A stretch of DNA of 64,000 nucleotides from Salinisphaera sp049568105 (GTDB lineage Bacteria; Pseudomonadota; Gammaproteobacteria; Nevskiales; Salinisphaeraceae): NCBI RefSeq assembly GCF_049568105.1, contig NZ_CP145335.1, forward strand, positions 3,162,001-3,226,000. The letters run 5' to 3'. Both the position numbers and the translations under genes were made by a program. Positions 25,817 to 35,449 of the stretch are shown here, piece by piece (position 1 is the first letter of the stretch; each line of letters starts with the position of its first letter). Below the pieces are notes generated by a model. It saw only the letters and a list, made by a program, of their open reading frames with translations. It had not been told where the DNA came from and ran no database searches.

Positions 25817-28741
25817 ATGGAAAGCCATATCCGCATCCGCGGCGCGCGGACGCATAATCTCGCCAATTTCAACGTCGACCTGCCCCGCGATCAGCTGATC
25901 GTGATTACCGGTCTGTCCGGCTCCGGCAAGTCCAGCCTGGCCTTCGATACCATCTATGCCGAGGGCCAGCGGCGCTATGTCGAATCGCTGTCGGCCTATG
26001 CCCGGCAGTTTCTGTCGATGATGGAAAAACCCGATCTGGACGCCATCGAGGGACTGTCGCCGGCGATCTCGATCGAACAGAAATCGACGTCCCACAACCC
26101 GCGTTCGACGGTCGGCACGGTCACCGAGATCCACGACTATCTGCGCCTGCTGTTCGCGCGTGCCGGCACCCCCTACTGCCCGAAACACGGTGAACCGCTG
26201 GCCGCTCAGAGTGTCTCGGAAATGGTCGACCAGACCCTGGAGAAAGAGGCCGAATCCGCCTGGATGCTGCTGGCCCCGGTGATTCGCTCGCGCAAAGGCG
26301 AACACCGCGAGATTTTCGAGCAGATGCGCGGCCAGGGCTTCGTACGCATGCGCGTCGACGGCGAAATCGTCGAACTCGACGAGGGCGTACCGGAACTCGA
26401 TCCGAAGAAGAAGCACGACCTAGAAGTCGTGGTCGATCGCTTCAAGATCCGCGACGGCATCCAGCAGCGGCTGGCCGAATCCTTCGAGACCGCGCTGCGC
26501 CTATCCGAGGGGATCGCCTGGATCATGCCCTGGCGCGGCGGGGCCGAGCCGGAAGTCTTTTCCTCCCAGTTCGCCTGTCCGGTCTGCGGCTACTCCATCA
26601 ACGACATGGAACCGCGGATGTTTTCCTTCAACTCGCCGCACGGCGCCTGTCCGACCTGCGACGGGCTGGGCTCGCAAAGCGTGTTCGATGTCGATCGCGT
26701 GATCACCGATGACTCGCTGAGTCTGGCCGGCGGCGCGGTACGCGGCTGGGATCGGCGTAACCCTTATTTCTTCGGCCTAATCGAATCCTTGGCCGATACC
26801 TACGACTTCGATGTCGACACGCCCTGGCGCGATCTGCCGGAACAAGCCCGCAAGGTCATTCTGAACGGTTCCGGCGGCAAGAAAATCGAGTTCCGCTACG
26901 TCAACGCGCGGGGCCGCACGCGGGTGCGCAAGCATGCTTTCGAGGGCGTACTCGACAACATGCAGCGGCGCTATGCCGAAACCGACTCGATGGCGGTGCG
27001 CGAGGAATTGGCCAAATATCTGTCGGACAAGGCCTGCCCGGCCTGCGACGGGGCCCGGCTCAACGAGGCCGCCCGGCACGTCCGAGTAGCCGACCAAACG
27101 CTGCCGGCGATCAATGCCGCCAGCATCTCGGGCGCCTACGACATCGCCGAGAACTTAAACATCCCCGGCCATCGCGCCGAGATCGCCGCGCCGATTCTCA
27201 AGGAGGTCAATCAGCGCCTGAAATTCCTGCTCGATGTCGGCCTGAACTACCTGACCCTATCGCGATCGGCCGAGACCCTGTCCGGTGGCGAGGCCCAGCG
27301 CATTCGACTGGCCAGCCAGATCGGCGCCGGCCTGGTGGGCGTAATGTATGTGCTCGACGAGCCATCGATCGGCCTGCATCAACGCGACAACCGGCGCCTG
27401 CTCAATACGCTCGAACGCCTGCGCGACCTCGGCAACACCGTGATTGTGGTTGAGCACGACGAAGACGCTATCCGTGAGGCCGATCATGTCATCGATATGG
27501 GCCCGGGGGCCGGCGATCACGGCGGCCAGCTCATCGCCCAGGGCACGGCCGCCGAGATTTCGGCCAATGAGGCCTCGCTGACCGGTCAGTATCTGTCTTC
27601 GAAGCTGACCATCCCGATTCCGAAACAGCGCGTGCCCTACGACCGCGAACACGAAATTCGGATTCGCGGCGCCCGCGGCAACAACTTGAAGAACGTCGAC
27701 GCCGCCTTGTCGATGGGCCAGCTCACCTGTGTCACGGGTGTGTCCGGCTCCGGCAAGTCGACCTTGATCAACGAGACCCTGTTCCCGGCCGCCGCGCGCC
27801 AGGTCAACCGGGCCGTGGCCCGGGCTGCGCCGGTCACCGCCATCGACGGGCTGGACAATCTCGACAAGGTCATCGACATCAACCAGGCCCCAATCGGGCG
27901 CACGCCGCGCTCCAATCCGGCGACCTATACCGGCCTGTTTGGCACCATCCGCGAGCTGTTCGCCAATACGCCGGAAGCCCGGGCCCGTGGTTACAAGCCG
28001 GGACGTTTTTCGTTCAACGTCAAGGGCGGGCGCTGCGAAACCTGCCAGGGCGACGGCGTCATCAAGGTGGAGATGCATTTTCTACCGGATATCTACGTCA
28101 CCTGCGAAACCTGTGGCGGGGCGCGTTACAACCGCGAGACGCTAGAAGTTCACTATAAAGGCAAGACCATCGCCGACGTGCTGGACATGCGTGTCGAGGC
28201 CGCGGCCGAGTTCTTTTCACCAGTACCGAGCCTCAGACGCAAGCTCGAGACGCTAATAGACGTCGGCCTGTCCTACGTCAAGCTCGGCCAGAACGCGACT
28301 ACCCTGTCCGGTGGTGAAGCCCAGCGCATCAAGCTCGCTCGCGAGCTGTCCAAGCGCGATACCGGGCGTACTCTTTATCTGCTGGACGAGCCGACCACGG
28401 GTCTGCATTTCCACGATATCAAGCAGCTTCTGGGTGTCCTGCTGCGCCTACGCGAAGCCGGCAATGCGGTGGTAGTGATCGAGCACAATCTGGACGTGAT
28501 CAAGACCGCCGACTGGCTGATCGACCTTGGCCCCGAAGGGGGCTCAGGCGGCGGCGAGATCATCGTCTCCGGAACCCCCGAAGACGTGGCGGCTTGTGAA
28601 GCCTCGCACACTGGGCGTTTTCTCAAGCCCATGTTGGAAACAGCGGGGTCCAGCAATGCTCGACCGCAGAAGACACAGCGCAAGAAAGCCGCTTCGAGCC
28701 GATCCAAAACTGCAAGCAAGAAAAAGGCAACCGGCAGCTGA
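25817..28741 (+). CDS. uvrA: Excinuclease ABC subunit A
   Basis: 974-residue DNA damage recognition ATPase of nucleotide excision repair. Two ABC modules: Walker A GLSGSGKSSL near residue 31 and GVSGSGKSTL near 640; signatures LSGGEAQRIRLA and LSGGEAQRIKLA; zinc modules CPVCG..CPTCDG (about 253-280) and CETCQG..CETCGG (about 740-770). A basic, lysine-rich tail (about 945-974) is longer than in E. coli (940). It is followed by a strong bidirectional terminator. Confidence 0.97.
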   Translation: MESHIRIRGARTHNLANFNVDLPRDQLIVITGLSGSGKSSLAFDTIYAEGQRRYVESLSAYARQFLSMMEKPDLDAIEGLSPAISIEQKSTSHNPRSTVGTVTEIHDYLRLLFARAGTPYCPKHGEPLAAQSVSEMVDQTLEKEAESAWMLLAPVIRSRKGEHREIFEQMRGQGFVRMRVDGEIVELDEGVPELDPKKKHDLEVVVDRFKIRDGIQQRLAESFETALRLSEGIAWIMPWRGGAEPEVFSSQFACPVCGYSINDMEPRMFSFNSPHGACPTCDGLGSQSVFDVDRVITDDSLSLAGGAVRGWDRRNPYFFGLIESLADTYDFDVDTPWRDLPEQARKVILNGSGGKKIEFRYVNARGRTRVRKHAFEGVLDNMQRRYAETDSMAVREELAKYLSDKACPACDGARLNEAARHVRVADQTLPAINAASISGAYDIAENLNIPGHRAEIAAPILKEVNQRLKFLLDVGLNYLTLSRSAETLSGGEAQRIRLASQIGAGLVGVMYVLDEPSIGLHQRDNRRLLNTLERLRDLGNTVIVVEHDEDAIREADHVIDMGPGAGDHGGQLIAQGTAAEISANEASLTGQYLSSKLTIPIPKQRVPYDREHEIRIRGARGNNLKNVDAALSMGQLTCVTGVSGSGKSTLINETLFPAAARQVNRAVARAAPVTAIDGLDNLDKVIDINQAPIGRTPRSNPATYTGLFGTIRELFANTPEARARGYKPGRFSFNVKGGRCETCQGDGVIKVEMHFLPDIYVTCETCGGARYNRETLEVHYKGKTIADVLDMRVEAAAEFFSPVPSLRRKLETLIDVGLSYVKLGQNATTLSGGEAQRIKLARELSKRDTGRTLYLLDEPTTGLHFHDIKQLLGVLLRLREAGNAVVVIEHNLDVIKTADWLIDLGPEGGSGGGEIIVSGTPEDVAACEASHTGRFLKPMLETAGSSNARPQKTQRKKAASSRSKTASKKKATGS

Positions 28742-28748
28742 TCCCGCC

Positions 28749-28783
28749 CAAAAAAAACGGCCGGCTAAAAAGCCGGCCGTTTG
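28749..28783. terminator. Bidirectional terminator after uvrA
   Basis: Ten-pair stem ACGGCCGGCT (28757-28766) / AGCCGGCCGT (28771-28780) with an AAAA loop, an eight-A run on the left (28750-28757) and TTT on the right. Works best on the minus strand for the PKD gene, where the A-run becomes eight U; also usable for uvrA. Confidence 0.85.
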
Positions 28784-28811
28784 CTCTGTTGAGCTAGGGA
28801 TCGTACGACCA

Positions 28812-28836
28812 GAACCGGCGGCTTCGCCGCCGGTTC
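28812..28836. terminator. Perfect hairpin at PKD gene 3' end
   Basis: Arms GAACCGGCGGC (28812-28822) and GCCGCCGGTTC (28826-28836) around TTC, 11 perfect pairs, 12 bases after the stop of the PKD lipoprotein gene. No T-run adjoins it; it may stabilise the mRNA end ahead of the terminator at 28749. Confidence 0.5.
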
Positions 28837-28847
28837 CTCATCGGCCG

Positions 28848-30824
28848 TTAGTTGACTTCGACGTTGTACGTGAAGTTGTAGTTCCGACCGCTCGGCTGGG
28901 CCGTGAAGCGCAGCTCGATATGGTAAGTCCCCTGCTCGTTCGGCACCGAGCGCAGGCGGGTCTGGAAGTCCTGACTGTCGCCAGCATCGATTTCCTGACC
29001 TTCTGACAGACCGTCGAAGTACGACTCTACCGGCGTCCCATCGCTGGTGTTGTCGGCAGTCGTGCGAATGTTTTCGATGGTGTAGTCACTACCCAGTGCC
29101 CGCAGGCGGAACCGGTTCAACAGCGCGTCGCTGGTACCCGCAGCCAAGGTGATGTCATCCGAACCACCCGAGTCAGCCAGCAGCTCATAGCCAGAATCGC
29201 CGCGACTCACATACAGCGCCAGTGCCGGCGTTGCCGTGACGATCATATGGTCCTCGGCACTTTCGGTCTGGCCGTCGTCGACCGTTAAGGAGACCACATA
29301 GAAGCCGGCTACATCGGCCGTAAAGTCCGGATCAATGCTGTCTGCGTCGTTCAGCGACGCCGAGCTTTCCTCGGGCCGCGAGACCATATGCCAGTGATAG
29401 CTGAGCGAGTCGCTGTTGGCATCCGAGCTGTCGCTGCCATTGAGCGAAACCTGCTGGCTCACATTCACACTCTGGTTATTGCCGGCATCGGCCACCGGAG
29501 CGCTGTTCTGGGCAGCCGCCGTAACCACCACACTGTCCGGCGCGCTCATAAGCGTGCCGTCGTCGACCCGAAGTTGGGCTACGTATTGACCTGCCACGTC
29601 CGGGGTGAACGACGGAGTCGCCGAACTGCCGCGGGTCAACGAGGTCTGGCTGCCCCTTGGCATGGACGACAATACCCAGTGATAACCCAAGTTATCGCCG
29701 TTGGCATCGAAGCTCTCGCCACCATCGAGATTGACTACAACACCGGTCGAAACATTCTGATCCGTGCCCGCATTGGCCACCGGGCGGCTATTGCCCTGCG
29801 AGGCCGTGACGATGACCGTATCCGGCTCGCTGCTGCTGTCACCGTTATTGACCGTGAGCGAGGCAACATACGTACCGGCCAGATCCGGCTGGAACACCGG
29901 GCGCACGGTATCTTCGCCCGCGAGCTGAACATTGCTGCCCTCGGGGGCCGACAGGAAGTGCCAATCGTAGGTGATCAGCTGTTCGTTCGGATCGCTGCTG
30001 TCGGAACCATCCAGACGAACCGTCGAACCAATACCCACCGACTGATCCGGCCCTGCATCCGCGGTCGGCCGCGTATCTTGTTGGGCCACGATCGTGACTT
30101 CATCGCTATCGCTGACCGAGGAGCGATCGCCTACCTGCAAGCGCACCACATAGGTGCCGGCTTCGTCGGCAGTGAAGGATGGCGATACAACGTTGCTATT
30201 CGACAGACTGGCGTCGCTGTTGTCCGGGCGGGAAGCAAACTCCCAGCTATAGTCCAGCGAGCCACCGTCTGGGTCGGAACTATCCGAACCGTCGAGGGTG
30301 ACGGTATCGCCCACGGTAACGGTCTGATTGGTACCGGCCGCGGCATTCGGGGCGCCGTTTTCGCCGGACTGGGTCGCCGTGACTTCGACACTATCGGTGG
30401 CGTCCTCACAGTCGATGCCGTCGATGGTCAATTGAACGACGTACTCGCCGTTGACGTCAGGCGTGAACTGGGGCGCCGCACTGCTATTGCTGCTCAGTTC
30501 CGCACTACTGCCATCCGGGCGCGAAGTGAACGACCATTGGTAACTGTCGGGATCGTCTCCGTCTTCGCCACGGCTATCCGAACCGTCGAGCTGAACGATC
30601 GACCCCGTCTTGACGCTCTGGTTCGGCCCGGCTTCGTCAATGAAGCCCGAAGGAATCGAGCAGCTGGAGTTGTTATTGCCCCCGCCGCCGTTGCTGCCGC
30701 CACCACTGCTGCCGCTATCCCCATCGTCGTCATCGCCGCCGCCGCCACCGCCGCCGCCACAGCCAGCGATCACCAACGCAAGACTCAGGCCGAGCACCCA
30801 GCCCATGGATCGATTCGAAAACAT
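28848..30824 (-). CDS. PKD-repeat surface lipoprotein
   Basis: 658 residues. Lipoprotein signal LALVIAGC (Cys near residue 22), then a Gly8/Asp-rich and Ser/Gly/Asn-rich spacer to about residue 55. Five PKD-like beta-sandwich repeats of about 90-95 residues follow, each with a core such as AGPDQSVGIGSTVRLDGSDS, a YxWxF/L strand and AGTYVxxLxV. The C-terminal 110 residues form a different beta-rich domain. Highly acidic, as exported proteins of salt-tolerant bacteria often are. Start ATG 30824 is set by the signal peptide. Probably an outer-membrane-anchored adhesion or carbohydrate-binding protein; no catalytic domain is seen. Confidence 0.85.
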   Translation of the reverse strand: MFSNRSMGWVLGLSLALVIAGCGGGGGGGGDDDDGDSGSSGGGSNGGGGNNNSSCSIPSGFIDEAGPNQSVKTGSIVQLDGSDSRGEDGDDPDSYQWSFTSRPDGSSAELSSNSSAAPQFTPDVNGEYVVQLTIDGIDCEDATDSVEVTATQSGENGAPNAAAGTNQTVTVGDTVTLDGSDSSDPDGGSLDYSWEFASRPDNSDASLSNSNVVSPSFTADEAGTYVVRLQVGDRSSVSDSDEVTIVAQQDTRPTADAGPDQSVGIGSTVRLDGSDSSDPNEQLITYDWHFLSAPEGSNVQLAGEDTVRPVFQPDLAGTYVASLTVNNGDSSSEPDTVIVTASQGNSRPVANAGTDQNVSTGVVVNLDGGESFDANGDNLGYHWVLSSMPRGSQTSLTRGSSATPSFTPDVAGQYVAQLRVDDGTLMSAPDSVVVTAAAQNSAPVADAGNNQSVNVSQQVSLNGSDSSDANSDSLSYHWHMVSRPEESSASLNDADSIDPDFTADVAGFYVVSLTVDDGQTESAEDHMIVTATPALALYVSRGDSGYELLADSGGSDDITLAAGTSDALLNRFRLRALGSDYTIENIRTTADNTSDGTPVESYFDGLSEGQEIDAGDSQDFQTRLRSVPNEQGTYHIELRFTAQPSGRNYNFTYNVEVN

Positions 30825-30842
30825 AGTTTGTCCCCCCAATAT

Positions 30843-30903
30843 CCGTCTCGACGAGACGGGGATCTCCCTCAAACGCGCTTATTATTTGTTATAATAAGAG
30901 CGC
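30843..30903 (-). promoter_or_regulatory. AT-rich inverted repeat and leader hairpin before PKD gene
   Basis: Two structures in the 141-base gap upstream of the PKD gene. CCGTCTC (30843-30849) / GAGACGG (30853-30859) is a perfect 7-bp hairpin in the likely leader. GCGCTTATTAT (30875-30885) / ATAATAAGAGCGC (30891-30903) is an imperfect long inverted repeat, unusually AT-rich for this genome, that contains -10-like sequences (TATAAC on the minus strand, with TTGATT 15 bp upstream). Confidence 0.4.
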
Positions 30904-30965
30904 TCAGTAATCAAGTTTACATTCGCCTAGCGCACAACTTAGCAGAAATCGTTTGCAAATATCTC

Positions 30966-31712
30966 CTACCCGGTGGTCGACCAGACTAAAGTCGCCATAC
31001 GCCCGGTAGGCGATCCTCTTCTGTAGGAGTAGAAACGGTCCGAATCATCGACGGTGCACTGGCCCCCGCCATATATTCGATCGATCCCGACCCGCTGCAG
31101 CCGAGCGCGTGCCAGCGCATAGATGTCGGCGAAGTAGTGCCCGGGGCGATGGCCGGCCACAAACATCGCCTCGGCCGCTGGATCGAAAGCCTGGAACGCA
31201 TCGCGCACTTCGGCACCGACCTCGAAATGGGCAGGCCCGATCGCCGGCCCCAACCAGACCATCAACTGATCAGAGCGCGCCGGCAAACGGCCGACCGTGG
31301 CTTCGAGCACCCCGGCCGCCAATCCACGCCAGCCGGCATGCGCCACGGCCCAGCAGCTGCCCGCCAGATTGCAGAACACCACCGGCAGACAGTCGGCAGT
31401 CAGCACTGCACAGACCGTTGCCGGCTGTTGCGCGACGCTGGCATCCGCAGTTTCCGACGCCGGCGCGTCGGCCATGACAACGCCTGTACCGTGGATCTGG
31501 TTCAGCCAAACAGGCTCGCCGGGCAGCGCCAGCGCCGAGCGCAGCGCATCACGATTCCGACGCACTGTAGCCATGCGATCGCCGGTGTGCGTCCCCAGGT
31601 TCAACTGATCATAGGGCGCGAGGCTGAAGCCACCGCTACGCAATGTCGTGCCGGCCCGGATATGGGGCGGCGCGGGCCAGTCGGCCCAGAGGAAGTCACG
31701 CGCCGGATTCAC
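30966..31712 (-). CDS. pgeF: Laccase-domain protein PgeF/YfiH
   Basis: 248 residues of the multicopper-polyphenol-oxidase-fold family; E. coli YfiH (PgeF) hydrolyses misincorporated amino acids from peptidoglycan precursors, and relatives have purine nucleoside activity. Conserved metal-site residues: H in WLNQIHGTGV, C in LTADCLPVVFC, H in AVAHAGWRGLAAG, and GPAIGPAHFEVG. The start is GTG 31712, forming GTGA with the rluD stop; family length (243) supports it. Upstream in-frame sequence would translate rluD in another frame. Confidence 0.9.
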   Translation of the reverse strand: MNPARDFLWADWPAPPHIRAGTTLRSGGFSLAPYDQLNLGTHTGDRMATVRRNRDALRSALALPGEPVWLNQIHGTGVVMADAPASETADASVAQQPATVCAVLTADCLPVVFCNLAGSCWAVAHAGWRGLAAGVLEATVGRLPARSDQLMVWLGPAIGPAHFEVGAEVRDAFQAFDPAAEAMFVAGHRPGHYFADIYALARARLQRVGIDRIYGGGQCTVDDSDRFYSYRRGSPTGRMATLVWSTTG

Positions 31713-32683
31713 CGGCCGTGCGCCCGGGCGTCTTCGGCCAGTGCTGCCAGCAACGCTTCGAAATCGGCCGGGCGCGGCGCATGCCACTGCATGGCTTCCC
31801 CCGTGACCGGATGATCGAGGCCGAGGCTGGCGGCATGCAACGCCTGGCGCTTGAATCCACGCAGCACGTCGATAAAGGGCGCACTGGAATCTTTCGGCAG
31901 GCTCAGCCGCCGGCCGTAAACAGGATCGCCCAGCAACGGATAACGGATATGGGCCATATGCACCCGGATCTGGTGGGTCCGGCCACTTTCCAGCCTACAG
32001 CGCACGTGGGTATGAGCCCGATAGCGGGTGGTCACGCGATAGTGGGTCACAGCATCGCGGCCTTCCTCACGCACGGCCATTTTCTTGCGATCGATCGGGT
32101 GGCGATCGATCGGCGCATCGACATGGCCGCCAGCTGTCATCACGCCCAAGGCGACCGCCTCATACTCGCGCTTGATCGTGCGCTCGGCGAGATCGGCGAC
32201 CAGCTGCTTATGCGCCGCGAAAGTCTTGGCGACCACCAGGATGCCTGAGGTGTCCTTGTCCAGCCGATGCACGATGCCGGCGCGCGGCAGGGCCGCCAAC
32301 GATTCGTCGTGGGCCAGCAGCGCGTTCTGTAGCGTGCCGTGATGATTGCCTGCCCCTGGATGCATGACCAGCCCGGCCGGTTTGTTGAGCACCAGGATCG
32401 CTTCGTCTTCGTAGACGATATCCAGCGCCATGGCCTCCGGGGCGACGGTCTCGTCATGCGCATCATCCGGCACAATCAGCCGCACGCGCTCGCCACCGGC
32501 GATCGCGGTCTTGGGCGCGGGCGATGCGCCATCCACGGTCAGATCGCCTGCGCTCAACCATTGTTTGAGTCGCGAGCGCGAATAATCCGGCAGCAGTACT
32601 GCCAGGGTTTTGTCCAGTCGAGCGCCGGCATGGTCGTCCGGGATGATCAACTCGATGTCGTCGCCTGCAGGATCTTGGCTCAT
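31709..32683 (-). CDS. rluD: 23S rRNA pseudouridine synthase RluD
   Basis: 324 residues. N-terminal S4 RNA-binding domain (about 15-75, ARLDKTLAVLLPDYSRSRLKQWL) and RluA-type catalytic domain with the catalytic aspartate in HRLDKDTSGILVVAK and RTHQIRVHM near 235. It makes pseudouridines 1911/1915/1917 in helix 69 of 23S rRNA. ATG 32683 (MSQDPAGDD) is preferred over a frame extension into the bamD promoter region. rluD-pgeF opposite bamD is the standard arrangement. Confidence 0.95.
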   Translation of the reverse strand: MSQDPAGDDIELIIPDDHAGARLDKTLAVLLPDYSRSRLKQWLSAGDLTVDGASPAPKTAIAGGERVRLIVPDDAHDETVAPEAMALDIVYEDEAILVLNKPAGLVMHPGAGNHHGTLQNALLAHDESLAALPRAGIVHRLDKDTSGILVVAKTFAAHKQLVADLAERTIKREYEAVALGVMTAGGHVDAPIDRHPIDRKKMAVREEGRDAVTHYRVTTRYRAHTHVRCRLESGRTHQIRVHMAHIRYPLLGDPVYGRRLSLPKDSSAPFIDVLRGFKRQALHAASLGLDHPVTGEAMQWHAPRPADFEALLAALAEDARAHGR

Positions 32684-32830
32684 GAAAAGTCTCGTCTGTT
32701 CGGACGCCACCGACCGGTCAAAAGTCGCCACGGCGACCATTCGTATGACTCGCTCTGGGGTTCATAGGTATACTTTGATCTTGTTTTGCATATCAAAAAA
32801 CGCGCGCTTAGCACGCGCTTCGGGGCTCGC

Positions 32831-33751
32831 ATGCGAAAAATCGTTCTCGCGCTGGGCGTGACCGCTACGTTGGTGATGGCCGGCTGCGCCTCCGACAAGG
32901 GGATCGACGAAACCGGCTACAGCAAGAAACCGCTGACCGACCGACAGGGCCACAAGCTCGAGTCGGCCGATGCCAAACGTCTCTACAACTCGGCGCGCGA
33001 CTTCCTGTTGCACGGTCAGCCTTCGCAGGCACTGCCATTGTACGCCGAGGTCAGTGCACGTTTCCCGTTTTCCAAATACGCCCCGCAGTCGGAGCTGGAA
33101 GCGGTAACCGGCCACTATGAAGCCGGCGACTACGATCAGGCGGTCGAGGCCGCGGATCGTTTCATCAAGCAGCATCCGCGCAACCCGCACATCGACTATG
33201 TGTACTACATGCGCGGCATGTCGAACTATGCGCGCAACAATCCGAATCTGCTGGGCTCGGATCCGGACAAGCGCAACGTCGATTCGCTCAAGCAGGCGTT
33301 CAACGACTTCAGTTTGCTGCTGAAAAACTATCCGAACAGCGACTACGCCAAAGACGCCCAGTTGCACATGGTCAACATTCGCAACCGGGTAGCAGCGTTC
33401 AATCTGCAGATCGCCGAGTACTACTTCAAGCGACATGCTTATGTCGCATCGGCCCGCCGCGCCGAGGATATCGTCAAGCACTATCAAGGCTCGCAGTCGG
33501 TGCCGCGGGCGCTGGAAGTCATGGAAGAATCCTATGCCCAGCTGAACCTGCCCGATCTGGCCGAAGACACTCGGGCGATCATGCAGGTGTCGTATCCGAA
33601 CTATCTGCTGCATCGCGACGAGTTCTATCGCCAGCAGGCCGGCGATACTCCAGCCTACGTCTTACCGGACATGGATGGCGCGCCCGCACGCGGCTCAGAC
33701 AAGGCCGCTGAGGCGAGCGATGCCGAGAACGTTCCCGCTGCGGACGACTGA
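32831..33751 (+). CDS. bamD: Outer membrane protein assembly factor BamD
   Basis: 306-residue lipoprotein of the BAM complex. Signal ending LVMAGC (Cys near residue 19), then five TPR-like repeats (about 50-260) including LLHGQPSQALPLYAEV and YYMRGMSNYARN. The C-terminal acidic, alanine-rich tail (about 270-306) extends beyond E. coli BamD (245). ATG 32831 gives a proper signal peptide; an in-frame ATG at 32786 would add 15 basic residues. A TATACT -10 lies at 32769-32774. Confidence 0.94.
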   Translation: MRKIVLALGVTATLVMAGCASDKGIDETGYSKKPLTDRQGHKLESADAKRLYNSARDFLLHGQPSQALPLYAEVSARFPFSKYAPQSELEAVTGHYEAGDYDQAVEAADRFIKQHPRNPHIDYVYYMRGMSNYARNNPNLLGSDPDKRNVDSLKQAFNDFSLLLKNYPNSDYAKDAQLHMVNIRNRVAAFNLQIAEYYFKRHAYVASARRAEDIVKHYQGSQSVPRALEVMEESYAQLNLPDLAEDTRAIMQVSYPNYLLHRDEFYRQQAGDTPAYVLPDMDGAPARGSDKAAEASDAENVPAADD

Positions 33752-33773
33752 CCCACCGGTCGTCTTTTAAGGA

Positions 33774-33811
33774 TGAAAAAGGCCGCGTCCGGTCAGGCGC
33801 GGCCTTTTTCA
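33774..33811. terminator. Bidirectional terminator, bamD/nadE
   Basis: TGAAAAAGGCCGCG (33774-33787) pairs with CGCGGCCTTTTTCA (33798-33811) around a 10-base loop. A-run on one side and T-run on the other serve both convergent genes. Confidence 0.9.
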
Positions 33812-33832
33812 TGGGCGGCACCCAATGCTGAC

Positions 33833-35449
33833 CTAGAAATCTCCGTATACGGCTGTGATCGGATAGCGTCGATCGCGCCCGAACGCCCGATGGGTCACCT
33901 TCGGCCCTGGCGCGCCCTGCCGACGCTTGTACTCATTGCGCCGGATCAGCCCGGCTGCCTGGCGCACATCGGCCTCGGCATAGCCTTTGGCGACAATGTC
34001 TTCGATCGACGCTCCGTCCTCGACATAGGCTTCGATGATCGGATCGAGCACGTCGTACTCCGGCAGCGTATCGGTATCGGCCTGGTCGTCGCGCAGCTCT
34101 GCCGACGGCGCCCGGGTGATCACGCGCTCGGGGATCACCTCGCTACGGGTATTGCGGAACTTGGCCAGCCGGTACACCCAGGTCTTGTAGACATCCTTGA
34201 GCGGCGCGAAACCGCCACACATGTCGCCGTAAAGGGTGGCATAGCCCACCGCCATCTCGGATTTGTTGCCAGTGGCCAGCACGACATGGCCGAACTTGTT
34301 GGAGATCGACATCAACAACGCACCGCGAATCCGCGACTGTAGATTCTCTTCGGCGGTATCGGGCTCGCGATCGCCGAAGATCGGCGCCAGGGTCTCCAGC
34401 ATTGCCGAGAAACCGCTTTCGATCGGTACTTCATCGTAGCGCACCCCCATGCGTTCGGCCTGGTCGGCGGCATCGACGTTGCTGATATCGGCGGTATAGC
34501 GCGACGGCATGGATACCGCCCAGACCCGATCGCCGCCAACCGCATCGGCTGCGACCGCAAGCGCAAGCGCCGAATCGATGCCACCGGAAGAACCGATGAT
34601 CACACCGGGGAAGCCGTTGCGATTGACATAGTCGCGAGTCGCTCGTACGAGCGCGTCGTAGATCAGCGCCTCGGCGCTGGGCAATTCCGCGATCTCGCCT
34701 TCGGCCTGACGGTGCTGCCAGTCCAGGCTATAAACCCCGGCCTCGAACGCCGGCGCCCGTAATGCAATATCGCCAGCAGGCGTGACCGCACAGGAGCGGC
34801 CATCGAACACCAGCTCGTCCTGCCCGCCGACGGCGTTGCAATAACAGATGGCGAGGTTGTTGGCCCGGGCCCGGACCGCCAGCAGATGCTCACGCTCGGC
34901 CTGCTTATCGACATGGAAAGGCGAGGCATTGAGATTGACCAGGATCTCAGCGCCGGCCGCCGCCGACTGGGCTGCCGGGCCCTGTTCCCAGATGTCTTCG
35001 CAGATGGTCACCCCGACCTGGTGTCCGTTGTGCTCGAACACGCAAGGCGCATCGCCGGGCCGGTAGTGGCGGCGCTCATCGAATACGCCGTAATTGGGCA
35101 GGCACTGCTTGCGATAGTGGGCGATCCGTTCGCCATCGCGCACGACAACAGCGGCGTTGTAGATTTCGTTGCCGACGTATTCCGGATATCCGATCACGAC
35201 CGTGATCCCAACCAGTTCACGGGTCAACTTGTCCAGGGCCTGCTCGATCACGTCCGGCAAGCCGCGTCGCAGCAATAGATCATCCGGCGGATAGCCGATC
35301 AAGGCCAGCTCGGGAGTCACCATGATATCGGCCTGTTCGCGATCGCGCGCGATCTCCGCGGCCTCCATAATCTGCCGGGCATTGCCCTCGATATCGCCGA
35401 CCCAAACGTTGAGCTGGGCCAGGGCCAGGCGTAGCGAAGAGTCGCTCAT
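33833..35449 (-). CDS. nadE: Glutamine-dependent NAD+ synthase
   Basis: 538 residues: N-terminal nitrilase-type glutaminase (1-270; E near TPELALIGYPPDDLL, Lys in KQCLPNYGVFDE, Cys in TICEDIW) releases ammonia, and the C-terminal NH3-dependent synthetase (from about 275; P-loop GSSGGIDSALALAVA) amidates deamido-NAD. This two-domain form uses glutamine directly. Start MSDSSLRLALAQLNVWVGD is at the conserved N-terminus. A 209-base gap without a gene separates it from the Gfa-like genes. Confidence 0.95.
   Translation of the reverse strand: MSDSSLRLALAQLNVWVGDIEGNARQIMEAAEIARDREQADIMVTPELALIGYPPDDLLLRRGLPDVIEQALDKLTRELVGITVVIGYPEYVGNEIYNAAVVVRDGERIAHYRKQCLPNYGVFDERRHYRPGDAPCVFEHNGHQVGVTICEDIWEQGPAAQSAAAGAEILVNLNASPFHVDKQAEREHLLAVRARANNLAICYCNAVGGQDELVFDGRSCAVTPAGDIALRAPAFEAGVYSLDWQHRQAEGEIAELPSAEALIYDALVRATRDYVNRNGFPGVIIGSSGGIDSALALAVAADAVGGDRVWAVSMPSRYTADISNVDAADQAERMGVRYDEVPIESGFSAMLETLAPIFGDREPDTAEENLQSRIRGALLMSISNKFGHVVLATGNKSEMAVGYATLYGDMCGGFAPLKDVYKTWVYRLAKFRNTRSEVIPERVITRAPSAELRDDQADTDTLPEYDVLDPIIEAYVEDGASIEDIVAKGYAEADVRQAAGLIRRNEYKRRQGAPGPKVTHRAFGRDRRYPITAVYGDF

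Noticed and set aside
29388..30989. 533-codon open frame opposite the PKD lipoprotein gene
   Set aside because: Reflects the repeated codon pattern of the PKD gene read backwards; no domains.
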